This document shows, one piece after another, positions 35,602-44,707 of a stretch of 64,000 nucleotides of DNA. The DNA is from an uncultured Roseobacter sp. (lineage in GTDB: Bacteria > Pseudomonadota > Alphaproteobacteria > Rhodobacterales > Rhodobacteraceae). How positions within the stretch are numbered: position 1 is the first letter of the stretch; the number at the start of each line of letters is the position of its first letter. The notes under the pieces were generated by a model. That model worked only from the letters and a program-made list of their open reading frames with translations, made no database searches and was not told the origin of the DNA. Location of the stretch: positions 1,240,001-1,304,000 of the forward strand of contig NZ_CANLKW010000001.1 of assembly GCF_947491795.1 (NCBI RefSeq), written 5' to 3'. Position numbers and translations under genes: made by a program.

Positions 35602-36108
35602 TCAGTCGTTATCCGTCAGGCCCGCGCCCGCGCCCGCCGCGCGGGAGGCTTCGGTTTCGGGCACAAAGGTGCGCGCGGCAAGCTCTGTCATTTTCTCCAC
35701 CAGTGCCTGAGCACCCGCGATGCGCCGCGGCGGGATGCGCGGTGACGGCTGCGACAGGTCCACGTCAATCTGCCAGGTATCCGGGCCCTGCGCCCTGGCG
35801 CGCGAGGCAAAGGGCAAGACCGCGACATAGCTGTGCACCAGGTTCCCGGGTGCATCGCTGGTGATCACGGTACTGTCACCGGCCATCACCTCATCAAGAG
35901 CGGCAGGCAGATGGATCACCGGCCCCCCAGGCAGAGCATCAAGGGCCCGGTCCAGATCATCAGGGCGGTGTCCGGCCATCAGATGATGCGCTGCGGCCCG
36001 ACCGAACCGGGCGGCCTGGCCCGCAGGCGCGCCGGCGCCGCGCGCGGCCTTGCCCGCCAGCGCCAGGATCTCCGCCGCTGACCAGCTCACCCCGGGCTCA
36101 CCGGTCAT
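35602..36108 (-). CDS. DUF3726 family protein
   Basis: 168 residues from the ATG at 36108, which lies 11 nt inside the end of the upstream gene. A possible frame extension to 36276 overlaps that gene and lacks character. It has no signal peptide or TM segment; an N-terminal AAEILALAGKAARGAG helix, then GRAAAHHLMAGHRPDDLDRAL, and a C-terminal IDVDLSQPSPRIPPRR segment. DUF3726 has no known biochemical function. The overlap implies it works with the 547-residue protein encoded upstream. Confidence 0.75.
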   Translation of the reverse strand: MTGEPGVSWSAAEILALAGKAARGAGAPAGQAARFGRAAAHHLMAGHRPDDLDRALDALPGGPVIHLPAALDEVMAGDSTVITSDAPGNLVHSYVAVLPFASRARAQGPDTWQIDVDLSQPSPRIPPRRIAGAQALVEKMTELAARTFVPETEASRAAGAGAGLTDND

Positions 36109-37741
36109 AGACCGGCAGCCACCAGTCGTCCGCCCCGGGGCCCAGTTCATCCGCCAGCGGCGCGCCCTGACAGAGCGTGATACGGGTCCACCGGTCGGAC
36201 TTGGGGTCGAACTTGGAGGCCCCGAAAAACGACAGTTTGCAGCGCAGCATATCGATGGGCAGGCAGCTTTGCGCAATCAGATTGTCGCGGATCTCGGCAT
36301 AGGGATAACGTGCGCAGAGCGCCACACGCTCAACCGCCAGCGCATGTTCCGGAAAACGCGCCAGAAACTTTGAAACGGGTTCATCCACTGCATCAATATC
36401 GCACCACAATGCATTGATACGGCGGGCTATATCCAGCGGGCTCTCCAGGTCAGACCCCGGCTCGTCAAACCGCAGACCAAGGCGGGGTTCCTGCTTGGCC
36501 GCACTCACATACCAGAACTGGCCACAGTGATCGCGCGCGTCGTAATCCACGTCCAGCGCCCAGCCACAGGAGGCCTGGATCACATCGCGCAGCTGTGCCG
36601 TTCCGGCAGGTGGCAGCGCCAGGGAACCGAAGGGATCGCTCATGCAATCGGTCAGCCCATCCACCAGCGCGCCAAAGGGTTCGATCACCAGTGCCACCAT
36701 CAGCTCCTGCAGATCCGCGGAGCCCTCCTGGCACAGGTCCATCAGCGCATCGGCAGGGCCTTCCGCCTGCTGCGCTGTGCTCTGAATGGCGGGTTCCAGA
36801 CGCGCCCAGTCGGCCCGCAGCGCATCAATGCGCGCCTGGTGATCCGGGTCAGGGACCTGCCACTGCGCCAGATGCCGGGCCGCGCGGCCCGCCAGTGCGC
36901 AGAGCCTGTCGCGTATCGCCGCCTCTGGGTCCGCCACAGCGCGGACCCGCGCCAGCGCGGTTTCACGTACCAGCATCCAGTTGTTCAGCAGCACCGGATG
37001 CGTCACCAGAAAGGGGGCCATCCCCAGACCTGTGGAATTGCCGATCCCCAGATACCGTCGCAGGTGCCTGTCCAAAGGTGCACCGCCCAGATGTTCAACC
37101 AGATCATGGGTGAACTGCCGGATCATCCAGACCGTCAGCATTTCCGCCATAAAGGGGCCATCAAGCCCGGGCCGCCCATCATAGAGCGCGCGGTCCGCGA
37201 TGCCGAATTTACCGTTGCCATAGACAGCCGTCGTGCGCATCAGATACCCGGTCTGGCGCACCATATCCTCGTCCGGCTGGCGGCCTGCGCGCAGGCTGTC
37301 GACCACATGCGCAAACAAACGAACGGATTTGTTGGCCCGGCTCAGCACCAGGTCGCGTTCACAAAAGCGCGCCGCCTCCTGTTTGGGCGCACTGGCGCAG
37401 ATCCGGGCGATTTCGGCTGCATCCGGCACCCCGTCATAGAGCACATAGGCCGTGTCCCATGCGGTGGCGATCACGCGGTCTGTGCGCGCATCGGGTGGCA
37501 GATCGCTGGAAACGGCCACCAGCGAATAGCTGTGGCCCCCCAGATCAATGGAATAGACCGCATGGCCAAAGCCCTGCGCGCAGATATTCCAGACGGGCCG
37601 CGTCAGTCGGGCCTGCTCGGAGGCGAGCCGCCGGATCAGCGTGCGCAGAAAGGAAAGCCGCGTGGGAAACATCGACCCCATACGCCTGAGCCGCATCACC
37701 TCGGATGGCGGACGCAGCGGGACCTGGGGGATATCAGCCAT
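36098..37741 (-). CDS. Conserved protein of unknown function paired with DUF3726
   Basis: About 547 residues from the ATG at 37741, which has AAGGA directly upstream; an ATG at 37750 is possible. No TM segment or nucleotide-binding motif is visible. Noticeable segments are FPTRLSFLRTLIRRL, FGHAVYSIDLGGHSYSLVAV, YLMRTTAVYGNGKFGIADR, RYLGIGNSTGLGMAPFLVTH and FWYVSAAKQEPRLGLRFDE. The Gly-rich GNSTGLGMAP stretch could bind a phosphate or substrate, but I do not recognise an enzyme family. The long frame, codon use and overlap with DUF3726 make it a real gene. Confidence 0.8.
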   Translation of the reverse strand: MADIPQVPLRPPSEVMRLRRMGSMFPTRLSFLRTLIRRLASEQARLTRPVWNICAQGFGHAVYSIDLGGHSYSLVAVSSDLPPDARTDRVIATAWDTAYVLYDGVPDAAEIARICASAPKQEAARFCERDLVLSRANKSVRLFAHVVDSLRAGRQPDEDMVRQTGYLMRTTAVYGNGKFGIADRALYDGRPGLDGPFMAEMLTVWMIRQFTHDLVEHLGGAPLDRHLRRYLGIGNSTGLGMAPFLVTHPVLLNNWMLVRETALARVRAVADPEAAIRDRLCALAGRAARHLAQWQVPDPDHQARIDALRADWARLEPAIQSTAQQAEGPADALMDLCQEGSADLQELMVALVIEPFGALVDGLTDCMSDPFGSLALPPAGTAQLRDVIQASCGWALDVDYDARDHCGQFWYVSAAKQEPRLGLRFDEPGSDLESPLDIARRINALWCDIDAVDEPVSKFLARFPEHALAVERVALCARYPYAEIRDNLIAQSCLPIDMLRCKLSFFGASKFDPKSDRWTRITLCQGAPLADELGPGADDWWLPVYDR

Positions 37742-38261
37742 ATCCTTCATGCCGCACCAGCGCTTTCGGCGGCCTCTGCTGCCATGGCGCAACGGCTACC
37801 CTGACAGGTGGTGCCGGCACGCGTGCCGCACAGACCATCCGCCTGCATCCGGACGAAGAACTCCGGCGAACAACGGGCGTGGTACAGGGGTTTTTCCGAA
37901 ACGGCGCGCATGCGCAGGAGAGTGCGGCCAATATCGTGCAGGCTCAATTGACAAAACGTCACATCAATAAAAAATCAGGCGCTTTTTACGCTGTGCGCCA
38001 GGCATTATACGCCCTGCGCCATGTACAGATCGGACAATTACGGCCCTGACGTTCACAGATGTTCTGAATGAATTACATATTCGCGATCTTTTGCGCGAAA
38101 AAAGGGGCCGGACGGACCAGAACCCACTCTCTGACCCGCCCGGTGACTTACACGGTACTTACTCGTTACTCCGGGCCGCAGACTCCCCTGCTGTGCCCGG
38201 TATGTCCAAGCCACGGCGACCCGTGCGAAAGAGTTTCAGACTGTCAGAATTTTTTTCACGC
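37742..38261. other. 520-bp intergenic region, no gene supported
   Basis: Between the start of the 547-residue protein gene (minus) and the 3' end of the anti-sigma gene (minus). It contains TTGACA at 37948 followed by an A-rich stretch, and an A/T-rich stretch at 38050-38105. Small frames here have no ribosome site or family features. It could hold the promoter of the DUF3726 unit and possibly a small RNA; neither is shown. Confidence 0.5.
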
Positions 38262-38969
38262 TCAGAGCGCAGACACCGCCATCGCGGCCAGCACGTCGCC
38301 TGTCGGGGCACCCGTGGGCGACCCGCCGGGCGGCTCGTCAGACAGCGCCAGCGTCAGCGCAGGGGCCTGCAGCGCCAGCGCATCGGGGATCTGCACCCAG
38401 ACCTGCAGGCTGTCGGGCAAGACACCCAGCGACACAGGTGCCTCGCCTTCCGGAATGGCCCAGAGCTCCAGCACACGGCCGTCACGCGCGCCACCGGCTG
38501 TGCGGCTGATCATGATGCCGCCACGCGACGGGTCATAAACCGCCAGAACGGTCAGCCCCTCATCGGCATTGTCCAGCTGTGCCGCAAAGGACGGCACCGT
38601 CGGGCCCACATCGACCGTCAGGTCATTCAGGCTGATCCAGACCGCGCCGGCCAGGGCAGCAAAGCTGATCAGCTGCCAGGTCCCGGCCCGCTGCAACAGG
38701 GGCCGGCGTTCCACACCAAAGAGGCGTTTGTTCAGCTTTTTCTTGGCCCGCCGGGGCGGTTTGGCCGGCCTGATGTCCTCGGCCAGAACCCCCAGGCGCT
38801 CCTGCCACATGGTAACCGCCGTGGCAAATTCGGGCTCGCGGCGCAGACGTTCCAGCACAGCGCCGGTTTCCTCCACCGGGGTCAGGCCCAGCGCATATTC
38901 CGCCGCCAGTGACTGCATGTCGTCCTCGGGGGGCGTGCCGTCTTCGGGGCTCAGGGGTGTCTGTGTCAT
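38262..38969 (-). CDS. Anti-sigma factor (RskA-like)
   Basis: Inner-membrane anti-sigma factor expected to hold the adjacent ECF sigma factor. 235 residues from the ATG at 38969 (ATGA overlap with the sigma stop). The N-terminal domain (about 15-85: SLAAEYALGLTPVEETGAVL, ATAVTMWQERLGVLAE) is the sigma-binding part. A TM segment follows at about 100-118 (LISFAALAGAVWISL), and a periplasmic anti-sigma-K domain (LELWAIPEGEAPVSLGVLP) completes it. Activating signal unknown. Confidence 0.93.
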   Translation of the reverse strand: MTQTPLSPEDGTPPEDDMQSLAAEYALGLTPVEETGAVLERLRREPEFATAVTMWQERLGVLAEDIRPAKPPRRAKKKLNKRLFGVERRPLLQRAGTWQLISFAALAGAVWISLNDLTVDVGPTVPSFAAQLDNADEGLTVLAVYDPSRGGIMISRTAGGARDGRVLELWAIPEGEAPVSLGVLPDSLQVWVQIPDALALQAPALTLALSDEPPGGSPTGAPTGDVLAAMAVSAL

Positions 38970-39508
38970 GCGGACATACACTCCCGCAGCGCCATCAGAC
39001 CCCGGCGCAGCCAGGTGCGCATGGTGTTCAGCGGCACGTCAAAGCGGTCGGCCAGCTCGGCATAGCTTTGCCCGTCGATATAGGCGCCGCGCACGGCCTC
39101 GCCCTTGTTCTCGTCCAGCCCGTCCAGGCATTTCACCAGTTTCTTCGCCTCAGAGGCCGCAATCGCCGCCTGCTCGGGCGACGGGCCCGGCGCGATCAGA
39201 ACGGTTTCCACCGCGTCCACGTCAACATGGCCTGACCGGCGCGCGCGCAGACGGTCAATCGCCGTATTCCGGGCGATCGTGATCAGCCAGGTCATCGGGC
39301 TGAGACCATTTACCTTGTAGCGGTCGGCGTTGTTCCAGATCTTCACGAAAGCGTCCTGCATGGCGTCCTCTGCCGCCCCCCTGTCATTCAGGACACGCAG
39401 ACAGACGGCAAAAAGTTTCCCCGACGTGGCGTCATACAGGGCATTAAATGCAGTACGGTCCCGCAAAGCGGTCCTGGCGATCAGCTTTTCGATCTTTTTG
39501 CGCGTCAT
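38966..39508 (-). CDS. ECF-type RNA polymerase sigma factor
   Basis: 180-residue sigma factor of the extracytoplasmic function group. Region 2 shows FNALYDATSGKLFAVCLRVL, DAMQDAFVKIWNN and MTWLITIARNTAIDRLRARR; region 4 shows GQSYAELADRFDVPLNTMRTWLRRGL, a helix-turn-helix for the -35 element. It resembles the SigK/RpoE-like types paired with RskA anti-sigmas. Its target promoters cannot be identified from this window. Confidence 0.96.
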   Translation of the reverse strand: MTRKKIEKLIARTALRDRTAFNALYDATSGKLFAVCLRVLNDRGAAEDAMQDAFVKIWNNADRYKVNGLSPMTWLITIARNTAIDRLRARRSGHVDVDAVETVLIAPGPSPEQAAIAASEAKKLVKCLDGLDENKGEAVRGAYIDGQSYAELADRFDVPLNTMRTWLRRGLMALRECMSA

Positions 39509-39573
39509 TCAGTGCTCTCCGGACAGAGCGCATTTAGAGGAGCCCGTGCGGTGAAGTCAAACATCGCTGCGGG

Positions 39574-40809
39574 CTAAATCTTTTCCTGCGTGTATTTGCG
39601 CAACTCTGCCCGCGCGACCTGCCGCCGGTGCACCGCATCCGGACCATCGGCAAAACGCAGCGCACGCTGCCAGGTCCAGGCCATGGCCAGCGGGGTGTCC
39701 TGGCTGATCCCCTGCCCGCCGTGCATCTGCATGGCCTCATCAATGACCTTCAGCGCCATTCGCGGCGCCACAACTTTGATCTGGCTGATCCAGGGCGCTG
39801 CCGCCCGCGCGTCCCCCTGATCCATCATCCACGCCGCTTTCAGGCAGAGCATCCGCGCCATCTCTATCTCCATGCGCGCTTCGGCGATGATGTCGAAATT
39901 TGCCCCCAGATGCACCAGCGGCTTGCCAAAGGCCTCTTTCTGAAGCGAGCGTCTGCACATCAGCTCCAGCGCCGCCTCGGCCTGCCCGACCGAGCGCATA
40001 CAGTGGTGAATACGCCCCGGCCCCAGCCGGCCCTGCGCGATCTCAAACCCGCGCCCCTCGCCCAGCAACATGTTTTCCGCCGGCACCCGCACATCTGCAA
40101 ACCGGATATGCATATGCCCGTGGGGCGCATCATCATGGCCAAACACCATCATCGGGCGCAAAATCTCGATCCCGGGCGTGTTTGCATCCACAACGATCAT
40201 CGAATGCCGCTGATGCTTTGGCGCGTCATCATCGCCTGTGCGCACCATGACGATATAGACCGCACAGCGCGGATCTCCCGCTCCGCTGGCCCAGTACTTT
40301 TCACCCTTCAATAAATACTCATCTTCCTGCCGAACGCAGGACATCGAGATATTCGTCGCATCCGAAGAGGCCACCTCCGGCTCCGTCATCAGATAGGCCG
40401 ACCGGATCTCCCCCTCCAGCAGCCGCGCGAGCCAGCGTTCTTTCATCGCAGGCGTGCCATAGCGCTCAAAAACTTCCATATTGCCGGTATCCGGTGCTGA
40501 ACAGTTGAACACCTCTGCGGCCAGGGGCGTTTTGCCCATCTCTTCGGCAAAATAGGCGTATTCCACCGTGCTCAGCCCGAACCCACGCTCCGAATCCGTG
40601 AGCCAGAAATTCCACAGGCCCGCAGCCTTTGCCCTGGCCTTCAGCCCTTCCAGGATCTCGGCCTGACGGTCGGTATAGGCCCAGCGGTCGCCCTTGCCGA
40701 CTTCCGCGTGGTATTCCACCTCCATCGGCATCACCTCGTCGCGGATCATCTCTGCCACACGCGCCAGCAAGGCACGGTTTTCCGGCCGCATTCCAAAATT
40801 CATATCCAC
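39574..40809 (-). CDS. Acyl-CoA dehydrogenase (ACAD10/11-like)
   Basis: FAD-dependent acyl-CoA dehydrogenase of about 411 residues. I favour the GTG at 40809, 6 nt after AAAGGA; the ATG at 40803 would give 409 residues. Family segments are AYLMTEPEVASSDATNI (FAD/substrate loop), LLKGEKYWASGAGDPRCA, GRGFEIAQGRLGPGRIHHCM and MQMHGGQGISQDTPLAMAW. It is close in type to the dehydrogenase half of ACAD10/11 and to LvaC. Divergent from an APH-family kinase with 96 bp between, matching that partnership. The frame is open far upstream over the kinase gene, but that part is an antisense shadow. Confidence 0.9.
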   Translation of the reverse strand: MDMNFGMRPENRALLARVAEMIRDEVMPMEVEYHAEVGKGDRWAYTDRQAEILEGLKARAKAAGLWNFWLTDSERGFGLSTVEYAYFAEEMGKTPLAAEVFNCSAPDTGNMEVFERYGTPAMKERWLARLLEGEIRSAYLMTEPEVASSDATNISMSCVRQEDEYLLKGEKYWASGAGDPRCAVYIVMVRTGDDDAPKHQRHSMIVVDANTPGIEILRPMMVFGHDDAPHGHMHIRFADVRVPAENMLLGEGRGFEIAQGRLGPGRIHHCMRSVGQAEAALELMCRRSLQKEAFGKPLVHLGANFDIIAEARMEIEMARMLCLKAAWMMDQGDARAAAPWISQIKVVAPRMALKVIDEAMQMHGGQGISQDTPLAMAWTWQRALRFADGPDAVHRRQVARAELRKYTQEKI

Positions 40810-40905
40810 TGCAAATCCTTTCACGCGCGTGATGGGGGCTTTCCCCGCGCCGCCAGACTTGCTTAGATCACGGGGACTTGTCCATGGGCCACACAGGAAA
40901 ACACG

Positions 40906-41925
40906 ATGCACAGTTTTGACCGGTCCGATCTGGAACGCAGCCTGCAGCGGCATGTTGCAGGCTTTTCCACGCTGGATGACATCACGAAGTTTTCCGACGG
41001 GCAGTCCAACCCGACATACCGCATCCTCAGCGGCGGCGAGGCCTATGTGCTGCGCGCAAAACCCCCCGGCACCCTGCTGAAATCGGCCCATGCAGTGGAT
41101 CGCGAATACCGCGTGATGCAGGCGCTGACGACGACCGGTGTGCCGGTGCCGCAGGTGTTTTATCTGTCCGGGGACGACACCCCGATGGGCACCCAATTCA
41201 TGGTGATGGAGCTGGTCGAGGGACGGATTTTCTGGGATCCGGCCCTGCCCGATCAGGAACGCGGCGCGCGCCGTCGCATCTATGACGCGATGAACAGCAC
41301 GCTCGCCCGCCTGCACCGGGTCGATCCCGGCGCCATCGGGCTGGAAGACTATGGCAGACCAGGCAACTATTTCGAACGCCAGGTCGCCCGCTGGTCCCGG
41401 CAGTACCGCGACAGCGCCACCGATCCGCTGGCGGATGCTGACTGGCTGATGGACTGGCTGCAGGCCCATATGGTTGCGGATGACGGCGAGAGCAGCATCG
41501 TGCACGGTGACTACCGGATCGATAACATCATCTTTCATCCCGACCGCGAAGAGATCGCCGCCGTGCTCGACTGGGAGCTCAGCACCCTGGGGCATCCGCT
41601 GGCCGATCTGGCCTATCAGTGTATGCACTGGCGCCTGCCATACGAGGGCGATTTTCGCGGACTGGGCGGGGTGGACCGGCACGCCGCCGGCCTGCCGGAC
41701 GAGGACGAATATGTCGAACGCTACTGCGACAGGCGCGGTATCGACCGGCCGGATAACTGGGAATTCTACGTGGTCTTTTCCTACTTCCGCCTGCTCGCAA
41801 TCCTCCAGGGGGTGTACCGGCGCGGACTGGACGGGAATGCCTCCAACCCCGGCGACAGCACCCGCTGGCGCCCGATCATTGCAATGATGGCCCGCGACGC
41901 ACGCGCGCTGGCCCAAAAGGTTTAG
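40906..41925 (+). CDS. APH-family phosphotransferase (LvaA/ACAD10-type kinase)
   Basis: 339 residues with the aminoglycoside-phosphotransferase fold. ATP-site Lys52 in YVLRAKPP, the Brenner-type motif HGDYRIDN (200-207) and metal-binding LDWE (221-224) followed by STLGHPLADLAYQ are intact, so it should be an active kinase. Proteins of this branch sit beside or are fused to acyl-CoA dehydrogenases; characterised ones phosphorylate the 4-hydroxy group of hydroxyacyl-CoAs. That substrate is inferred here from family and context. Followed 4 nt later by the isomerase gene. Confidence 0.9.
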   Translation: MHSFDRSDLERSLQRHVAGFSTLDDITKFSDGQSNPTYRILSGGEAYVLRAKPPGTLLKSAHAVDREYRVMQALTTTGVPVPQVFYLSGDDTPMGTQFMVMELVEGRIFWDPALPDQERGARRRIYDAMNSTLARLHRVDPGAIGLEDYGRPGNYFERQVARWSRQYRDSATDPLADADWLMDWLQAHMVADDGESSIVHGDYRIDNIIFHPDREEIAAVLDWELSTLGHPLADLAYQCMHWRLPYEGDFRGLGGVDRHAAGLPDEDEYVERYCDRRGIDRPDNWEFYVVFSYFRLLAILQGVYRRGLDGNASNPGDSTRWRPIIAMMARDARALAQKV

Positions 41926-41929
41926 CACC

Positions 41930-42541
41930 ATGAAAACGATTGATTATTTCTACAGCTGCCATTCGGTTTTTGCCTATTTCGGTGCCTGGCGGCTCGAAGA
42001 GATCGCCGCCGAAAAACAGGCCCGTGTCGTCCACCGTCCCTTTGATCTCGATCCGGTGATGCAGGCCGCGGGCAGCCCGCCTTTCGCCGCGCGCAGCAAA
42101 GCCCACCGCGCTTACTTTTTTGGCCGCGAGATTGCCCGCTGGGCCGAATACCGCGATCTGCCGATCACCGGGCGCAGGCCGACACATCATGATAATCCGC
42201 TGGCCCCGGGCAACGGGATCATCATCGCCGCCCAGCAGGACGGGCTCGATGCCGGGGCGCTGTCGCGCGCCATCCTTCAGGCGCACTGGCGCGATGATGC
42301 GGATATGGCCGACCCGGCCACGCTGACCGCGCTCGCGGACGGGCTGGGCATGGATGGTGCCGCCCTGATGGCGCGCGCCCTGTCGGACAGCGTTCAGGCC
42401 GAGCACCATGAGAACACCGCCGCCGCTGCCGCCGCCGGGGTTTTCGGGTCTCCGACGTATTTTGTGGAGGGTGACATGTTCTATGGTCAGGACCGGCTTG
42501 AGCTTGTGGCGCGTGCCCTCGACACCCCTTTTGCCAGGTGA
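41930..42541 (+). CDS. 2-hydroxychromene-2-carboxylate isomerase / DsbA family protein
   Basis: 203 residues, thioredoxin-like kappa-class GST fold. Opening DYFYSCHSVFAYFGAWRL carries the active-site Ser/Cys region; GVFGSPTYFVEGDMFYGQDRL near the C-terminus is the cis-Pro and helix region of HCCA isomerases. It may be a glutathione-dependent isomerase, but many homologues act on other substrates. Four nucleotides after the kinase stop, so cotranscribed with it. Confidence 0.88.
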   Translation: MKTIDYFYSCHSVFAYFGAWRLEEIAAEKQARVVHRPFDLDPVMQAAGSPPFAARSKAHRAYFFGREIARWAEYRDLPITGRRPTHHDNPLAPGNGIIIAAQQDGLDAGALSRAILQAHWRDDADMADPATLTALADGLGMDGAALMARALSDSVQAEHHENTAAAAAAGVFGSPTYFVEGDMFYGQDRLELVARALDTPFAR

Positions 42542-42611
42542 CAGCGCACAAGGCTTGACCTGCCCGCAAATCGGGTGTTCCTGAAACGCGGATGCGCGGG
42601 GGAGCCAGTAG

Positions 42612-43805
42612 ATGTCAGCACAGCACACATCCTATGACGTGGTGATCGTCGGGGGCGCAATCTATGGCTCCTCGGTTGCCTGGTGGCTCAGTCAGATGTC
42701 CGGTTTCGACGGGCGTATCCTCGTGGTCGAGCGCGATCCGACCTATGAATTTGCCGCCACCAGCCACACCAACAGCTGCATCCGCCAGCAGTTTTCCAAT
42801 CCCGTCAATATCGCCATTTCGCAGTTCGGCGCGGAATTTATCCGCGGCTTTCAGGATTTCATGGGCAATGACCCGGACGTGCCGAAACTTGCAATGCACT
42901 GTTTTGGCTATCTTTATCTGGCCGACACAGAGGAATTCGCAAAAACCCTGCAGGACAGCCAGCAGATCCAGCAATCGCTCGGCGCGGCCACCAGGTTTAT
43001 GACACGCGACGAGATTGCGGCGGCCTATCCCTTCTACAATCTGGAAGGCATCACAGGCGCCAACCACAATCTGGTCAACGAGGGCTATTTCGACGGCGGC
43101 ACCATGTTTGACTGGTTCCGCCGCATGGCCCGCAGGAACGGTGTGGAATACATCCAGGACGAGGTCGTCGCGATGAACCGCCAGGGCAGCCGTGTCCGCA
43201 GTGTGGTGCTGAAATCCGGGGGCGAGATTTCCTGCGGTACGCTCGTCAATGCCACTGGCACACGCGGGGCAGCTTCAGCCCGGATGGCCGGGCTGGACAT
43301 CCCCGTGGAGGCGCGCAGACGCTACACCTATATCTTTGATGCGGCCGAGCCGCTGGGCCAGGATCTGCCGCTGACGATTGACCCTTCGGGTGTGCATTTC
43401 CGCACGGACGGTCGGTACTATATGGCGGGCGGTCACGCAGATGAGGACCCCGCCGTTGATCCCGATGATTTCGACGCAGATCACAGCCTGTGGGAAGAGA
43501 AGTTCTGGCCCATCATTGCCACCCGTGTTCCCGCCTTTGAACGCGTGCGCGTGATTAACATGTGGGTAGGCCACTATGACTACAACACCTTTGACCAGAA
43601 CGCCATTGTCGGCCCGCACCCGGAGGTCGATAACTTTATGTTCCTGAACGGTTTTTCCGGTCACGGGCTGCAGCAGTCGCCCGCACTCGGACGCGGGCTG
43701 GCAGAGATCATCACAACAGGGGAATACAGATCAATCGATCTGAGCGCTTTCAGCGTCAACCGTGTGTTGCAGGGGGAGAAGTTCCCCGAAAAAGCCGTTA
43801 TCTGA
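42612..43805 (+). CDS. FAD-dependent oxidoreductase (DAO family)
   Basis: 397 residues. The dinucleotide-binding start is VVIVGGAIYGSSVAWWLS, with VVERDP at the end of beta-2 and a C-terminal FAD loop around FLNGFSGHGLQQSPALGRGL. It resembles sarcosine- or amino-acid-type oxidases (FOXRED1-like), suggesting oxidation of an N-methyl or amino compound in the cytosol. It stands before an epimerase/dehydrogenase and an amidohydrolase; short gaps (26 and 42 bp) suggest a three-gene operon. Confidence 0.9.
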   Translation: MSAQHTSYDVVIVGGAIYGSSVAWWLSQMSGFDGRILVVERDPTYEFAATSHTNSCIRQQFSNPVNIAISQFGAEFIRGFQDFMGNDPDVPKLAMHCFGYLYLADTEEFAKTLQDSQQIQQSLGAATRFMTRDEIAAAYPFYNLEGITGANHNLVNEGYFDGGTMFDWFRRMARRNGVEYIQDEVVAMNRQGSRVRSVVLKSGGEISCGTLVNATGTRGAASARMAGLDIPVEARRRYTYIFDAAEPLGQDLPLTIDPSGVHFRTDGRYYMAGGHADEDPAVDPDDFDADHSLWEEKFWPIIATRVPAFERVRVINMWVGHYDYNTFDQNAIVGPHPEVDNFMFLNGFSGHGLQQSPALGRGLAEIITTGEYRSIDLSAFSVNRVLQGEKFPEKAVI

Positions 43806-43831
43806 GACACAGAATACAACAGGAGTTGGTC

Positions 43832-44665
43832 ATGAAAATCGTTCTTACAGGTGCCGCAGGCCGGCTCGGGTCCTATCTGCGCGGACCATTATCGCAAATG
43901 TGCGACAGTCTGGTCAGCACGGATATCGCGGACGACATCGGCGCGCTGAACCCGGGCGAGACCTATGTAAAGGCGGATCTGGCCTCCTATGATCAGGTCG
44001 CCGCCGTTGTAGAAGGTGCGGATATGATCGTGCATTTCGGCGCGATCGTGGACGAAAAACCCTTTGAGGAGCTGCTGGGCCCGAACTTTGTAGGTTCCTA
44101 CAATATCTGGGAGGCCGGGTACAAAACCGGGGTACGCCGCATCGTCTATGCCTCCTCGATCCATGCGGTGGGCATGTATCCCAAGGCGGAATGCGTCGAT
44201 ACAGAGGTCCCGCACCGCCCGGATACTTTCTATGGGCTGGCCAAATGCTTTACCGAGGATCTGGGCCGCATGTACTGGGACAAACGCGGGCTGGAATCAG
44301 TGCATCTGCGCATTCTCAGCTGTACTGCCGTGGGCAATGCCCGCGCGCTGGGGTCCTGGCTGAGCTATGATGACCTGATACAGCTTGTCACCCGGGCCAT
44401 AGACACGCCCAGCACGGGGTTTGCCATCATCTACGGGGTCTCCGACAACGACAGACGGCCCGTAGACAATGCAAAGGCCGCCTTTCTGGGGTACAGGCCA
44501 AAGGACAACGCAGAACAGTTCGCCGCCGAGATCCTCGCCAAAGAGCCGCCCGTCGATACCACGGACCCCGGCCAGATGTGCCATGGCGGGCCTTTTGCAA
44601 AATTTGACCTTGGCCAGAGCGCCCTGGCTGTGATGAATATAGACACCACCAAAAAAGAGGGCTGA
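43832..44665 (+). CDS. NAD(P)-dependent dehydrogenase, uronate dehydrogenase-like
   Basis: 277 residues, extended SDR. NAD motif TGAAGRLG (7-14), catalytic Ser109 with Tyr134/Lys138 in FYGLAKCF. Segments such as IVHFGAIVDEKPFEELL and LRILSCTAVGNARALGSWLS strongly recall bacterial uronate dehydrogenase, which oxidises galacturonate and glucuronate to aldarolactones. The start at 43832 has AGGAG 6 nt upstream. Substrate remains an inference, because its neighbours are not uronate genes. Confidence 0.88.
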   Translation: MKIVLTGAAGRLGSYLRGPLSQMCDSLVSTDIADDIGALNPGETYVKADLASYDQVAAVVEGADMIVHFGAIVDEKPFEELLGPNFVGSYNIWEAGYKTGVRRIVYASSIHAVGMYPKAECVDTEVPHRPDTFYGLAKCFTEDLGRMYWDKRGLESVHLRILSCTAVGNARALGSWLSYDDLIQLVTRAIDTPSTGFAIIYGVSDNDRRPVDNAKAAFLGYRPKDNAEQFAAEILAKEPPVDTTDPGQMCHGGPFAKFDLGQSALAVMNIDTTKKEG

Positions 44666-44707
44666 GCCGCCGCCCTCTGACACCGCGCCGGAACAAAGGA
44701 CACCGCC

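Noticed and set aside
37948..37976. Sigma-70-type promoter at TTGACA
   Set aside because: No acceptable -10 hexamer at 16-18 bp, and no plus-strand gene downstream.
40810..41931. Upstream extension of the acyl-CoA dehydrogenase frame to a 785-residue fusion
   Set aside because: The extra part is antisense to the intact APH-type kinase and has no family sequence; the dehydrogenase is full length without it.
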